Below are positions 35,356 to 47,252 of a stretch of 64,000 bases of DNA, in pieces. The notes under the pieces are model-generated. The model was not told the origin of the DNA, searched no databases, and worked only from the letters and a program-made list of their open reading frames with translations. This DNA is from Wurfbainia villosa (Eukaryota; Streptophyta; Magnoliopsida; Zingiberales; Zingiberaceae), in NCBI GenBank assembly GCA_025175895.1, contig CM045989.1, positions 128,229,272-128,293,271 of the forward strand, read 5' to 3'. The position numbers were made by a program, and so were the translations under genes. The number at the start of each line of letters is the position of its first letter. Within the stretch, counting starts at the first letter, position 1.

Positions 35356-35360
35356 AATAC

Positions 35361-36531
35361 CACCCCTAGCAACAACTTATCTTTGAATCAAACACCACCC
35401 TATAGCTGAACAATTGGGATATCAACATTTACTGATCAAAACATCTCCAACTCAGAACATATCAGGCATTAACTAGTAACAACCCAAACATACATCATCA
35501 CCCGAAACCAGCAATATCGATCTACACCAAATCGGTAGAAATAATATAAACCAATCTAATCACGGATTAACTTCCAAATCACAACTGCGATTTCCTAGCC
35601 ATAAACACACAGTTCCGATTCTCAACCTCATCACTTCAATCGATAAACCACAATTCCCATCGATTACTGACATCACAAACACCACCATCACAATAACAGA
35701 ACGAAAATCATCATACGAATACCGAAATCCCCACAACAAAACCTAAATCAACACCAGAGCAGATATTATCACAGATGACAATATGAGATTAGATCCATCA
35801 TACCGGCTCTAAACTCCACCGGTGGCAAAATTTCCCCAATCCCGACTACTCGTCGAATCAATCCAAGCTCCGATCACTGCCATCCATAGATCCCAGCTAA
35901 ATACAACTCGAACATCTAGATCTCCACTCGAAAGGGAAGGAAAATGATCGATCCTTACCTTCTAGGCAGCTCACTGTCGTGGCGACAACACCACCATCTC
36001 ACCGAGCGAAGGAAACGCCAACACTCCCCTAAGGCGAACCACTTACTGACCTCCGAACGGGGATCAACTACTAAGGCGGCACTGTTGAGCGGCTCTCATC
36101 GGACGTCGACGATTTGGAATCCCGGCGACGTGATCGCGCGGAGCGAAGGAACGAGGCGGAGAACGAAGATCGGGATGAAATGGGTGTTCTGTTCGTTCGG
36201 CAGCCCTTATAAGTGTCGTTCGACCAAACCTGGTTAACCCAACCCAATCCAAACCCAATCCAATTGGGTTCAGCTCAGCTGGTTCAGCCACTTGACCCAA
36301 GTCAAATCTAATCCGAGTTCAGTCCAAACCCAATTCCAATTCAAACCCAATTTCAGCCCAAGCCCAATTTCAAATCAAGCCCAATTTCAAATCAAGCCCA
36401 ATTTCAGATCAAGCCCAATTTCAGCCCAACTAGCTAATCATCTTAATTAACCCACTAATTAAGCCCAATTAATCTACTCATTAACCTCAATTAATTAAAG
36501 GGTTAATTCATAGATTTTTTTTTTCGTATAC
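35361..36531. other. Unassigned LTR-like DNA, right part
   Basis: This resumes the sequence interrupted by G. It has no coding domain. It contains a G/C-richer block (35940-36240) and then many CCCAATT words. It stops at a T-run at about 36518-36526, next to a Sirevirus LTR fragment. Confidence 0.35.
36360..36431. repeat. Short tandem repeat, about four 17-bp units
   Basis: The unit AAGCCCAATTTCAAATC repeats about four times with single-base changes. It lies in a wider region rich in AACCCAAT words. Confidence 0.75.
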
Positions 36532-36890
36532 TACAACAATGCTACTTCGACCGTGCGTCTTCTACTATTCAGTTGTCTGTACCTTTCTTATTTATTACTT
36601 ATTACTTGCTAAAGAGGAGAGGTAGGTTTGTTACCTCTTACTCTACATCATTGTAATCGGTTGTCTCTTTCCTCCAACAAGGGAGAGATATTTAGTGCTT
36701 TGGTCTTCGAAAGTGATCAAGGATCGTAGGGCCTTGGATGAGTAGTTGGTGGGTTGTGAACCAAGTTAAAAAGTCTTATATTTGTGTTTTAGTTTTCTAC
36801 TGCGTACTTGGTTTTAATTGTCGAAAAATAAAAGTTTTTACGATGGATATTCACCCCCTCCCCCCACTAGCGATTTGCCTTGATCCAACA
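36532..36890 (+). repeat. Sirevirus-type LTR fragment (R-U5 end only)
   Basis: The fragment matches the last 350 bp of the A and E LTRs. It includes the CCTCCAACAAGGGAGAG region, GATCGTAGGGCCTTGGA, the C-rich run before CTAGCGA and the terminus GATCCAACA. The promoter-proximal part is missing, and no primer site follows, so it is a truncated remnant. Confidence 0.8.
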
Positions 36891-37734
36891 GTGGAGAAAC
36901 TTCTTAAAAGTGATTACAAAAGTAATACAACAATAAAAACAAGATACAAGAAATTACACTAAGAAAATGAATACAAGTAAAGGAAAATACTTTACAAATG
37001 TGAGCGTTGAATGTTTGATCATTGGTTGCTTTTGGAATGCCTTGAAGGTCTAGAATTCAGTAGCAAATCCCTTTCAAATTCCTCAAAAAACTCTTGCCAA
37101 AATCCTCCTCTTCAAGATCTTTATAAAGCTACAACTCATGTTAATTTTCACCTAGCAGTCGACTGCCATAAGGCACCAGTCGACTGCCCCTGTAGCCATT
37201 GTCTCATAATGGCTCATTCCACATTGAAAAAACTCCAATGGATACACTAGCAGTCAACTGCTGGTATGACAATCGACTGATTAGTTGACTACCAAACTTC
37301 TTTGCTCATGTCTACTTAGAGAAGTCGACTGCCCTTCATGGCAGTCGACTACTGAACCCTAGCAGTCGACTGCTGGACCACAGAACAACAGTCGAGCATC
37401 AGGCGACTCCCGACTAATCAACTGGTCATAATCCCAGTCGAATGATCCAAGTTGACTAGGCTGAAGAGGATCAAACACTCAGCTAGTCAACTGATCTATA
37501 ACCCCAGTTGACTAATAAATCTCAAACAAAAAGTTTAACACAAGTATGATCCCTTCATACTTGATAGACCACCCTTAGCCTAGACCTAAGCCTTCTAGCC
37601 ACCCCTATCAGCCTCATGCCTATCAGATCCCTCCAAATCATTCTTGACTTGTTCATCCATATGCTAGCCTTCAGGCGCTTCCATCGACTATTGTCATGCT
37701 AAACAGGTCTAATTTTCCAAGGTACATTTGGACT
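36891..37734. other. LTR-like stretch with CAGTCGACTG palindromes
   Basis: There is no gene. Palindromes CAGTCGACTG occur at 37156-37165 and 37177-37186, and again near 37360, with several one-base variants to about 37460. A TATAAAG on the - strand near 37120 would fit a reverse-strand Sirevirus LTR with its U3 to the right. I could not find its termini. Confidence 0.45.
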
Positions 37735-38046
37735 TACGCTTCCAAGACACATGCTTGGACTTTATGCAGCAAAACATTAGACTTATGTTGCCAAGACTAC
37801 ATCTTGGACTTTACACCGCCAATATTACACCCTTGGACTTCCCTTGCCAACTCTATGTTGGACTTTCCAATTGCCAAGACCCATGCTTGGACTTTCCAAT
37901 TGCCAAGTACCCATGACTTGGACTTTACCATTGTCAAGCCCCATGCTTGGACTTTCCATGCCAAGTACTCATGACTTGGACTTTACCATTGCCAAGACCC
38001 ATGGTTGGACTTCCCATGCTAAGTACCCAAGACTTGGACTTTCCAT
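37735..38046. repeat. Minisatellite of about 28-31 bp units
   Basis: Around eleven imperfect units of the type CCATGCTTGGACTTTCCA plus TTGCCAAG follow one another. Neighbouring units differ by small indels, for example GACCCATG versus GTACCCATGA. Because units are near 30 bp, frames stay open by chance and give repetitive peptides; I do not regard these as genes. Confidence 0.8.
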
Positions 38047-38676
38047 GACAATCACATTGTCATACATTTTGCCGAACATCAAAATACTGCTCGAGTCAAA
38101 CTCGAGTCTGGTCAATTGTGACCTGGGCTGATTTTACCTACATGATAGTGTTGGAAGGGGATGCCACATTAATAGGGGAGGAAAAGAGTCACATCCCTTA
38201 AAGGGTGGGATACCTGATTGATAGGATCTCATTTTGGCAGGATGTGTTGTAAGAGAACTTGGAATAAATTAATCTTGTATAACTTTGTAATTATGAGTGG
38301 CGATATGGGGGTATATTTTTTGTTAGACCGAGATTTATTAGAACTTCTCACAACATCAAAGTGTTAATCAACTGACACTGGAAAGACACTTGGTAAGGCT
38401 CAGTCATTCATAGAAAGTTAATTCAGGAGTTGGGTTATAATTGTTAAAATTGGATAACCTTTAAAAAGTGAAAATAAATTATACTTTGTATGTGGGTAAT
38501 TCAATGACACATCCCTAATTGAAAGGTTTTCATTACACAAAGAGTTCTAACAAGTCAAAAATAGTGTCAGGGTAGTTATCTATAGCAGCCTCTACACTCA
38601 AAGAGATGGTGTCTTCCCAGGAGAAGGGTATCCTTGGTTTGCGAATTGTTTATTGGATCCTTCAAAACCCATCATA
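38047..38676. other. Unassigned sequence left of element I
   Basis: No coding signal, LTR or repeat structure recognised. It continues after element I at 44002. Confidence 0.3.
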
Positions 38677-38681
38677 AATAG

Positions 38682-40905
38682 TGTTGGTTTTCTTCGCCGC
38701 GGAGTGTGTGTGTTCGATCACGTTTCATAAACATGAACACAGCAGAAGCAATAAAAATAATAAATCTACATTTATTACAACACACACAACACACGCATGC
38801 ATATTACAATAAGTGTAGACATAACCGTAAATTTAAATTTGCAATAAAAGTAAATTTATCTACGTTATACCTTTCATATGACGTGTAGCGGGAACGGCAT
38901 CAACCGGAACGATCCTCGCTAGAATCGTCTCTATCCGTATCCACGCCGAGTTCCTCGGGATGACTTCGCCAAGCCACGAGCTTCTTCTTCGTACGGGTTA
39001 CTAGCCTCGTGTTGAAGACGACGTGATCGAGAGATGATCACGATCCGAATCCAAATTCGGATCCTAATACGCGTTCTCAAAACTCGCTTCTCCGGAGAGG
39101 TATTCGTCAACCAATTGACAAATCCTTCGTCCTCCACCTCATAGGATTACCGGAGATTGAATCCCCGGTAAGTTAGCCGCTGTCGGAGCTCTAACCGTGG
39201 TCCAAACGACGCTCCGACGAGAGGAGAACAAGCTGTCCAGAAAACTGGACAGCTTTGGTGGAGGTGATAGGCGCCGGCCAACCAAGGGAGATAAAGCTCA
39301 CCTTGATGCCAAACTTGAAGGAGATCACCGGAGCACTAACCGGCAGCAGCTCGACGCCGGCAAGGGGGAAGGTCAGCACCCTCTGGACGCCGGTTGGAGC
39401 CTCAAGGTGGGCGGCGGCAAGGAGGAGGAGAGTTGGCTCCGAATTTCTCCAAGGAGAGGTGGGCGGCAACTTAGGGTTGTGGATTAGGGCTTAAACCATC
39501 CATTAAGCCCTCTTTTATAGAGAACTAATTCTCTTAATGGTTATTGGATCATAACCATTAGGCCCGTTAACCCGCTCAATTAAGATAAGTTAAAATAAAG
39601 CAAACCATGATGGTTTATTTTAAGTTAAAACGAACCGAACCAACTTTTGGTTCATTCGTTTAAAATAAACCAAACCCTTTGGTTTATTCTCCTCCATTGG
39701 ATTAGAACCAAACCATTTTGGTTCATCCATTACGTCTTCATAAGACACGGTCCATCCACGCTTCCATTGCGACTGAAACGATTTCATGCTCGCTTTATGT
39801 TTGGTCCAACCAAACCTAGTTTCTCTCGGTCTGAGAATCCCATTCTCAAGCTCGTTTTAAATCCTTTGGATTACGCTCGTTGTGCGTGTGACCAAATAGG
39901 TTCTCGGTTTATGTTGGCCGTCTATAATTAACCATTAATTATAGAAAGATCATGAGTGGCACCTAGTAGTACATCATGATCCCCAATTAACCGAAAAGAT
40001 CAACGGTTGATCCAGAACTATTTCTGAAACCCTTCAGCAGCTCGAATAATTCGTGCCCCATTCCCTTCACTCATCTTATACCCACTTGGTTCAGGACATG
40101 GTCTATAGTGTCAGTCCCCACTAGGCTGACTACGTCACACCTAGCCCAAGTATCATTTTCTCATCCTACGGATTCTAGTTACTGCACATGTATCGAAGAG
40201 TACTTTACTCTAAACATGTAATGCTTTGGCCAAAGACTTTAGTAACAATCCGACGAGAGGCCATGGGTATACATCTCCTCGCAAGGAGTGGTGAATCCTT
40301 TATAGGCTATTCAAACACCTTCGATCATTTCGACTTATACCCAATCATCCCGGGTCCACATCTCCTTAAAGATGCTTGCTTAAGATGTCAAAGCATAAGT
40401 CTCTATGATCAAGATGACTTGAATACCGCAAGTCAAAGGAACATCGCACTTATGCCACAGTAAGAACTTCATTGACATATCTATGTATGCAGAGAACCAT
40501 ATGAAGTCTTATGGCTGGTCACTCCAATGAACTAGTTACCATAACTAGCATCCACGATTAACTCCGGACATCACAATGTCTCCAGCCAGTGAGAATCAGC
40601 TGCTTGGATACACCAAGGAGTATACCTCGTGCTAGTCTCGACAGAATTGATGGTGTCCAAATCCATCAATTCATCGACTAGGGATAATTTCGATACACCA
40701 CAATTACACATGTAGAGATACTCACTACTTGTGATCCAATCACAAATTCTCTCATGCTGTGAATCGTATCGTGGACATTCAGTAAATGAGTTTAAGATCC
40801 AATCAAATACATAAAACATGTATACTCAAATAGTGAATCTTCATTTATCATATAAATGGTTCATACATAAGGCGATTGCCTTAGGACATCTCTCATATAT
40901 TACTA
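38682..40905 (-). repeat. 3' LTR of element I, last three bases missing
   Basis: It starts TGTTGGTTTTCTTCG and ends ATTACTA where the family has ATTACTAACA; integrase sequence follows at once. It is similar to the H LTR but distinct near the start (TTTTCTTCG for GTTTCCGGC) and at 39290-39470. Confidence 0.9.
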
Positions 40906-41514
40906 CCCAAACCGTGAGTGATCATCGGTGAAGGTAATGAAGTAGCTATAGCCTCCTAATGCTTGAGTTGACATAGGTCCACATACATCAGTATGTATTA
41001 GACCTAGTAACTCTCCCACTCGTTCACCTTTTCCAGTAAAAGGTAACTTAGTCATCTTGCCTTTTAAGCATGATTCGCATGTATCGTATGAATCCAATTC
41101 AAACGATTCCAGAATTCCACATTTGTGTAATTCGGACATGCGTTTCTTGCTTACATGGCCAAGACGACAATGCCACATATAGGAGTCTATTTGATTATCC
41201 TTTTGAGCACGCGTGTTGCTCGCTTCGATATTGAAGATGTCACTGGATACGTCCAACGTATAAACACCATTGCTTAAAGTTCCAGTCCCATAAAGAACTC
41301 CATTCAAAGTTATGTAACAACAATTGTTACTAAAAGTCAAATGGTACCCATTTCTATTTAAACAAGAAATAGAAATGATGTTCTTTATCAACAAAGGAAC
41401 ATAAAAGCAATTGTCCAGTTCTAAGACAAGTCCTGTAGGGAGTTTCAACACATGCGTTCCAATGGCGACTGCAACAACCTTTGCTCCATTCCCAACACGC
41501 AAATTAGAAAACAA
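40906..41514 (-). pseudogene. pol: Protease-integrase linker and N-terminal integrase fragment of element I
   Basis: One uninterrupted frame runs from VGNGAKVVAVAIGTHVLKLP through the HHCC zinc domain (MWHCRLGH ... CESCLKGK) to the first acidic residue of the integrase core (LIHTDVCGPM) and FTDDHSRFG, where the LTR junction cuts it. It is both truncated ends of a deletion product, and codes for no complete enzyme. Its open state contrasts with the same region of H. Confidence 0.85.
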
Positions 41515-41769
41515 ATCATGATTAAATTAGAAAACAAATTTCCAGAATCTAATCAAATATTTTATTTATGGAAAATATCAATTTCCATAAATACTTCCAA
41601 CTTTCCAAAAGTTGAAGATTTCCATAAATACTTCTAGACTTTCCAAAATTGAAAAATTTCCATAAATACTTCTAAATTTCCAAAATTAGAAAATTTCCAG
41701 AAATACATTATGACTATCGCAAAACCATTTTTACGATTATGTCGAAAAACAACCTGGGCTCTGATACCA
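41515..41769 (-). other. Leader remnant and primer-binding site of element I
   Basis: Positions 41515-41757 match the AT-rich primer-proximal leader of H (29133-29379). TGGTATCAGAGC on the - strand is at 41758-41769. Confidence 0.88.
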
Positions 41770-41770
41770 C

Positions 41771-43996
41771 TGTTGGTTTTCTTCGCTGCGGCGTGTGTGT
41801 GTTCGATCACGTTTCGTAAACATGAACACAGCGGAAGCAATAAAAATAATAAATCTACATTTATTACAACACACACAACACACACATGCATATTACAACA
41901 AGTGTAGACATAACCGTAAATTTATATTTGCAATAAAAGGAAATTTATCTACGTTATACCTTTCGTATGACGTGTAGCGGGAACGACATCAACCGGAACG
42001 ATCCTCCATAGAATCGTCTCTATCTGTATCCACGCCGAGTTCCTCGGGATGACTTCGCTAAGCCATGAGCTTCGTCTTCGTACGGGTTACTAGCCTCGTG
42101 TGGAAGATGACGTGATCGAGAGATGATCACGATCCGAATCCAAATTCGGATCCTAATACTAGTTCTCAAAACTCGCTTCTCCGGAGAGGTATTCGTCAAC
42201 CAATTGACAAATCCTTCGTCCTCCACCTCAGAGGATTACCGGAGATCGAATCCCCGGTAAGTTAGCCGCTGTCGGAGCTCTAACCGTCGTCCAAATGACG
42301 CTCCGACGAGAGGAGAACAAGCTGTCCAGAAAACTGGACAGCTTTGGTGGAGGTGATAGGCGCCGTCAACCAAGGGATATAGAGCTCACCTTGATGCCAA
42401 ACTTGAAGGAGATCACCGGAGCACTAACCGGCAGCAGCTCGACGCCGGCGAGGGGGAAGGTCAGCACCTTCTGGACGCCGGTTGGAGCCTCAAGGTGGGC
42501 GGCGGCAAGGAGGAGGAGAGTTGGCTCCGAATTTCTCCAAGGAGAGGTGGGCGGCAACTTAGGGTTGTGGATTAGGGCTTAAACCATCCATTAAGCCCTC
42601 TTTTATAGAGAACTAATTCTCTTAATGGTTATTGGATCATAACCATTAGGCCCGTTAACCCGCTCCATTAAGATAAGTTAAAATAAACCAAACCATGATG
42701 GTTTATTTTAAGTTAAAACGAACCGAACCAACTTTTGGTTCATTCGTTTAAAATAAACCAAACCCTTTGGTTTATTCTCCTCCATTGGATTAGAACCAAA
42801 CCATTTTGGTTCATCCATTACGTCTTCATAAGACTCGGTCCATCCACGCTTCCATTGCGACTGAAACGATTTCATGCTCGCTTTATGTTTGGTCCAACCA
42901 AACCTAGTTTCTCTCGGTCTGAGAATCCCATTCTCAAGCTTGTTTTAAATCCTTTTGATTACGCTCGTTGTGCGTGTGACCAAATAGGTTCTCGGTTTAT
43001 GTTGGTCGTCTATAATTAACCATTAATTATAGAACGATCATGAGTGGCACCTAGTAGTACATCATGATCCCCAATTAACCGAAAAGATCAACGGTTGATC
43101 CAGAACTATTTCTGAAACCCTTCATCAGCTCGAATGATTCGTGCCCCATTCCCTTCACTCATCTTATACCCACTTGGTTCAGGACATGGTCTATAGTGTC
43201 AGTCCCCACTAGGCTGACTACGTCACACCTAGCCCAAGTATCATTTCCTCGTCCTACGGATTCTAGTTACTGCACATGTATTAAAGAGTACTTTACTCTA
43301 AACATGTAATGCTTTGGCCAAAGACTTTAGTAACAATCCGACGAGAGGCCATGGGTATACATCTCCTCGCAAGGAGTGGTGAATCCTTTATAGGCTATTC
43401 AAACACCTTCGATCATTTCGACTTATACCCAATCATCCCGGGTCCACATCTCCTTAGAGATGCTTGCTTAAGATGTCAAAGCATAAGTCTCTATGATCAA
43501 GATGACTTGAATACCGCAAGTCAAAGGAACATCGCACTTAAACCACAGTAAGAACTTCATTGACATATCTATATATGTAGAGAACCATATGAAGTCTTAC
43601 GGCTGGTCACTCCAATGAACTAGTTACCATAACTAGCATCCACGATTAACTCCGGACATCACAATGTCTCCAGCCAGTGAGAATCAGCTGCTTGGATACA
43701 CCAAGGAGTATACCTCGTGCTAGTCTCGACAGAATTGATGGTGTCCAAATCCATCAATTCATCGACTAGGGATAATTTCGATACATCACAATTACACATG
43801 TAGAGATACTCACTAGTTGTGATCCAATCACAAATTCTCTCATGCTGTGAATCGTATCGTGGACATTCAGTAAATGAGTTTAAGATCCAATCAAATACAT
43901 AAAACATGTATACTCAAATAGTGAATCTTCATTTATCATATAAATGGTTCATACATAAGGCGATTGCCTTAGGACATATCTCATATATTACTAACA
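41771..43996 (-). repeat. 5' LTR of element I
   Basis: This 2226-bp LTR runs from TGTTGGTTTTC to ACTAACA and is followed by AATAG. It is closer to 38682-40905 than to the LTRs of H. Confidence 0.92.
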
Positions 43997-44039
43997 AATA
44001 GGTCATCCCCTTTATCACCAAACTTTGTTATTAGCTCTT

Positions 44040-45676
44040 GCTCTCGCACTTTCCAGCAAAATTCTTCGGTGGATATTTGAGTAGCAAGGGCATCTTTTAA
44101 TTCATCCCTTTCCTTGGTGATATACAAAGTATTTTGGCCTAGGGAAGTGATGGTCTGAGTGTGCTCTAGCTATAGTGCCTACATCTGAAGGGTAATTTCT
44201 GAAAGATCTCCAGTAAGTGTGGATACCGTAGAGGAAAAACAATCCAGTTGAGTTGAACTTGATGCGCGAGAAACTTCTAACGTCTTCATGGTAGATTGAT
44301 CTTTTATCAAATTGGAAAAAGATTCAGATCATTTGGCATGAATTTCCTATAGTTGAATTTGGAATGCTGCCAGCTCTTGTGATAGGGCGTTGCCATATTG
44401 AATCTATGCAGTTTGAAGGAGTAGTTAGGCCCAAGGGAGTCTGCTTCTCGAAGAGCTTCTTCTTTGGTGCGCCCTGATATGGTTAATTGAGTCTTTAACT
44501 CATCATAGGAAGCCTTCAAGCTTTTTTCAGAAGTGGCCAAAGCAATTTCACGTTATCTGCTTTCAGCTATCTGTTGAGCCATTTGCTTTAGTCAAATTTC
44601 GGAGGCAGTGTGGCAGGCTGCCATGGTTGACTGATAGTCAACCAAGTGTTAGGTTGCATCTTTATAGCCGGTAGTCACTTGTGTAGGGAGAGGGTGTACT
44701 TTAGAGATAAATGTTAAGATAGTTTAAGTATAGCAGAGCTAAGGGGGAATACCTCTGATAAGTTTGTCCGCAAGCGTTCATAAGGGCCCTGTATTCCCGA
44801 TTCGTTGAATAGTTTTATCCCTTTGGAAGTGCAAGGCTTAAGAACCGACCTAAGAGTGGCGATCGGGGAATTGAGGGGGAGGATATCCCCCATTTGAAGA
44901 GGGGGATCATCCCCAGGAGAGGAAGGCTCGGGGGGGGGGGGGGGGGGGGAGGGGAAAAACAGCTAGATGGAGAGGTAGCAGTAGGTGGTATTTCAGGAGG
45001 TGGAGCTGGGGGCGAGGAGGAGGTAGTAGGTAGGAGGGTCCATCCTTGCACTTGAGGAAGAGGGAACAGGAGAGGAATGCAATGATGGAGAATTTTCTTC
45101 GGGTCCAAGGGAAGGGTCTCCGAAAACATTGGGGTCCTCCTCAGATGGATCGAGAGTAGGAAGATATTGACGTAGGCGATGATGGATGGGAGGAGGACTT
45201 GGAGATTGAGAGGGGGAAGTTGTAGGAAATGTTGTCGAGGTGGTTGGACCTCCTCTAGAATGGAGGAGTCTTCAAGAGGAGGAAGTAGGGAAATCTTTCT
45301 AAGTTTGCATAGTAGGATGGGGCTCTTTAGAAGGCAAAGGGGTTGTGTCTAGGGTTAAGTCGAGAGGAGGAGAAGAGGGATTCATGGGAGACTTTTCCCG
45401 TTTATGTTTCCCTTTAGCATTCTCTGTTGTAGCCTTCTCAGCACTCACCATGACCCTCTGCATCGAGTCATCTGCAGCACAATATGTACAGAATAACAAG
45501 TAGCAATACAATGGGTTAATAAATATTAGGCAATATTAAGGGTTTACATAATTAAAATGGTATTTGGCAATTCCCTACCTATCACAATAGGGCCATCCAG
45601 GTGGAAGGGGGATAATCCATGATGACTCAAAAGGAGGGAATCTAATAGGAGGTTAGAATTATAATGGTGTTCCCTT
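44040..45676 (-). pseudogene. C-terminal part of a 'putative gypsy type transposon'-like gene (PF04195-like), decayed
   Basis: On the - strand, after the E insertion, text reads GPIVI, then a likely intron 45472-45578 (GTAGGG ... TGCTGCAG). The exon with DDSMQRVMVSAEKATTENAK follows, then a proline/serine-rich region (44880-45130) and a C-terminal coiled-coil segment (LKASYDELKTQL and GNALSQELAAFQIQL in neighbouring frames, 44330-44540). A second possible intron lies at about 44683-44753. This order (N-terminal domain, P/S-rich middle, coiled coil, introns) fits the plant PF04195 family found in transposon contexts. Several stops and frameshifts make it a relic. Family assignment is from memory of motifs only. 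Confidence 0.5.
44930..44949. repeat. Run of 20 consecutive G
   Basis: A homopolymer within the proline-coding stretch of the relic (poly-Pro on the - strand). The length may be unreliable in assembly, and it could form a G-quadruplex. Confidence 0.8.
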
Positions 45677-45681
45677 AACAC

Positions 45682-46764
45682 TGTTGGTGCAGGGGCACCT
45701 AAGTCGAACCTGTATTTTGATTAATGCAAAAGACGCAAAGTCAAAGATATATCATTATCTCACGAGCTGAATCGAGTGTGCAGAAAAGTGCTAAAGCTGA
45801 AGCTGAAGGCTAGCGACACCCGGAGGAAGCCGCGGTGGTTGGGCGACACTTGAGTGACTTCGGAGGGAGCCGAAGGAATCGAGTGGAAGGCCAAAATCAA
45901 AAGCAACATAGTAAGTATCGAGGTAAGCTCGTGTGTGTGAAAGTGAAGTGAGGTCGTGTCCTTTGTACGGGGACGTCCTTAGGCGACGATCCGACCAAGA
46001 CTTCCCATGGAAGGTCTATGTTGAGATCGGACGGCAAGTGGCCATCGAATTCACTTATATTTTGAGCTAACTCTTTATTGTAGTCAAAAATCCTGGCCAT
46101 CAGTTCAACCGGCCAGTTCAACCAGACCAGTTCAACCGATGGTCAAAAATCAGCCTCGAGGAGTCAAGCTTTATCACCATTTTTCAAGGAGTTTTGTGCC
46201 CAATTCCTATTGGTTGAAGACCCATTCGATGAGGGGCTTAAAGGATATAAAAGGAGGGCTTCTCCTAGGGTTTTTTTTATCATCTCTAAGTTCTCACAAA
46301 CCTCCACAACTCTGCGATTTTCCGACGACTCTACGACGAAGTGTTGTCAACAACCCTAGTTTACTTTCTACTCTTTTAGTTGTTGATATTCTTATTTTGT
46401 CGTCTCTTTAAATATTGCAATTCCTTTTATTAATCGAGGTTTTCTATCGTTGCACTTTACATTAATAGAAGAGAGGGTTTGTCTCTCTATCTTTTCTTCC
46501 GAAGTTTTTTTTGTAATCGTCAAACTCCTACCTCCAATGAGGAGGAGTGTTTTTAGTGAATTACCCTCCGTGCATGATCAAGGATCACTAGGGTCTTGTT
46601 GTAGTAGCCGAAGGCTACGAACCAAGTAAAAAAACATTTGTCTCATTTATTTATAGTTTATCTTTCCGCTGCAATTAACTGTCTACTCGAGTTTTAACGA
46701 ACGAATTAAAAAAAAGGTTTATTGCTATTCACCCCCCCCTCTAGCGAACCGCTTCAATCCAACA
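45682..46764 (+). repeat. 5' LTR of element E
   Basis: This 1083-bp LTR runs from TGTTGGTGCAGGGGC to CCAACA. U3 carries three CAGTTCAACC units (46101, 46114, 46128) where A has CAGTCGACTG palindromes; the 3' LTR carries seven. Confidence 0.93.
46246..46252 (+). promoter_or_regulatory. TATA box of the element E LTR
   Basis: TATAAAA followed by GGAGGGC, at the equivalent position to that of A. Confidence 0.65.
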
Positions 46765-46766
46765 AT

Positions 46767-46778
46767 TGGTATCAGAGC
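46767..46778 (+). other. Primer-binding site of element E
   Basis: TGGTATCAGAGC, two bases after the LTR terminus. Confidence 0.93.
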
Positions 46779-47252
46779 CGGGGGCGCTTAGATTTGGTGA
46801 AACCACCAATCTAGTATTTTTTACAGATTTGTTTTTTGTTCGTTTAAATTTTTCTCCCGCACTACTAATCCAAGACGAAGTCTTGGTACTTTTCGTTTGG
46901 TTTTGTTTTGCAAGTATTCGCTTTTGGAGTAGCCGACGGTAAAACGGGCATAAATTTTCGTATAAGTTGACCCATGATACGGGCTACCTACCAAAACGAA
47001 GCTCTCGCAGAGATCTACACTTCTTATCAGGGTAAACCCTCATAACAAGCTGTCTTCATCCCCAAAAACCATCGTTTAGTACCATTTCAAGGACATCGAA
47101 GGTTGTAAGTGATCATCTTTTATTTTAGTTGGTTATTTCTCCTTCATTCCTTTTTGTTTATTTTCATTTACTACATTACTAATCCAAGGCGAAGTCTTGG
47201 AACCTTTTTAGTATTTTTTTTGGTATTTTTTTGTTCAAGGTTTCCCTTCCAA
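46779..47252 (+). other. Untranslated leader of element E with two hairpins
   Basis: Hairpins CCAAGAC/GTCTTGG occur at 46870-46886 (perfect, loop GAA) and 47184-47200 (one mismatch in the stem). Both are about 315 bp apart as in A. The frame is open upstream of the gag ATG from 47109, but that extension begins with GTG, is hydrophobic and has no counterpart in A. Confidence 0.65.

Larger units (their letters stand above)
38682..43996 (-). mobile_element. Element I: H-family copia element with most of its interior deleted
   Basis: It is flanked by AATAG (38677-38681 and 43997-44001). Two LTRs of about 2.22 kb enclose only 865 bp. The interior keeps a piece of pol (40906-41514), a short leader piece and the primer site. 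Compared with H, one deletion joins the 3' LTR, three bases short of its end, to the integrase core. A second joins the protease-integrase linker to the leader, removing gag and protease. It has no polypurine tract next to the 3' LTR. Confidence 0.92.

Noticed and set aside
37696..38131. Overlapping repetitive frames in three phases
   Set aside because: Produced by a roughly 30-bp minisatellite; not a protein gene.
47109..47252. Hydrophobic N-terminal extension of the E gag frame
   Set aside because: Begins with GTG, lies in the leader, overlaps the second leader hairpin and has no counterpart in A. The ATG at 47253 aligns with A.
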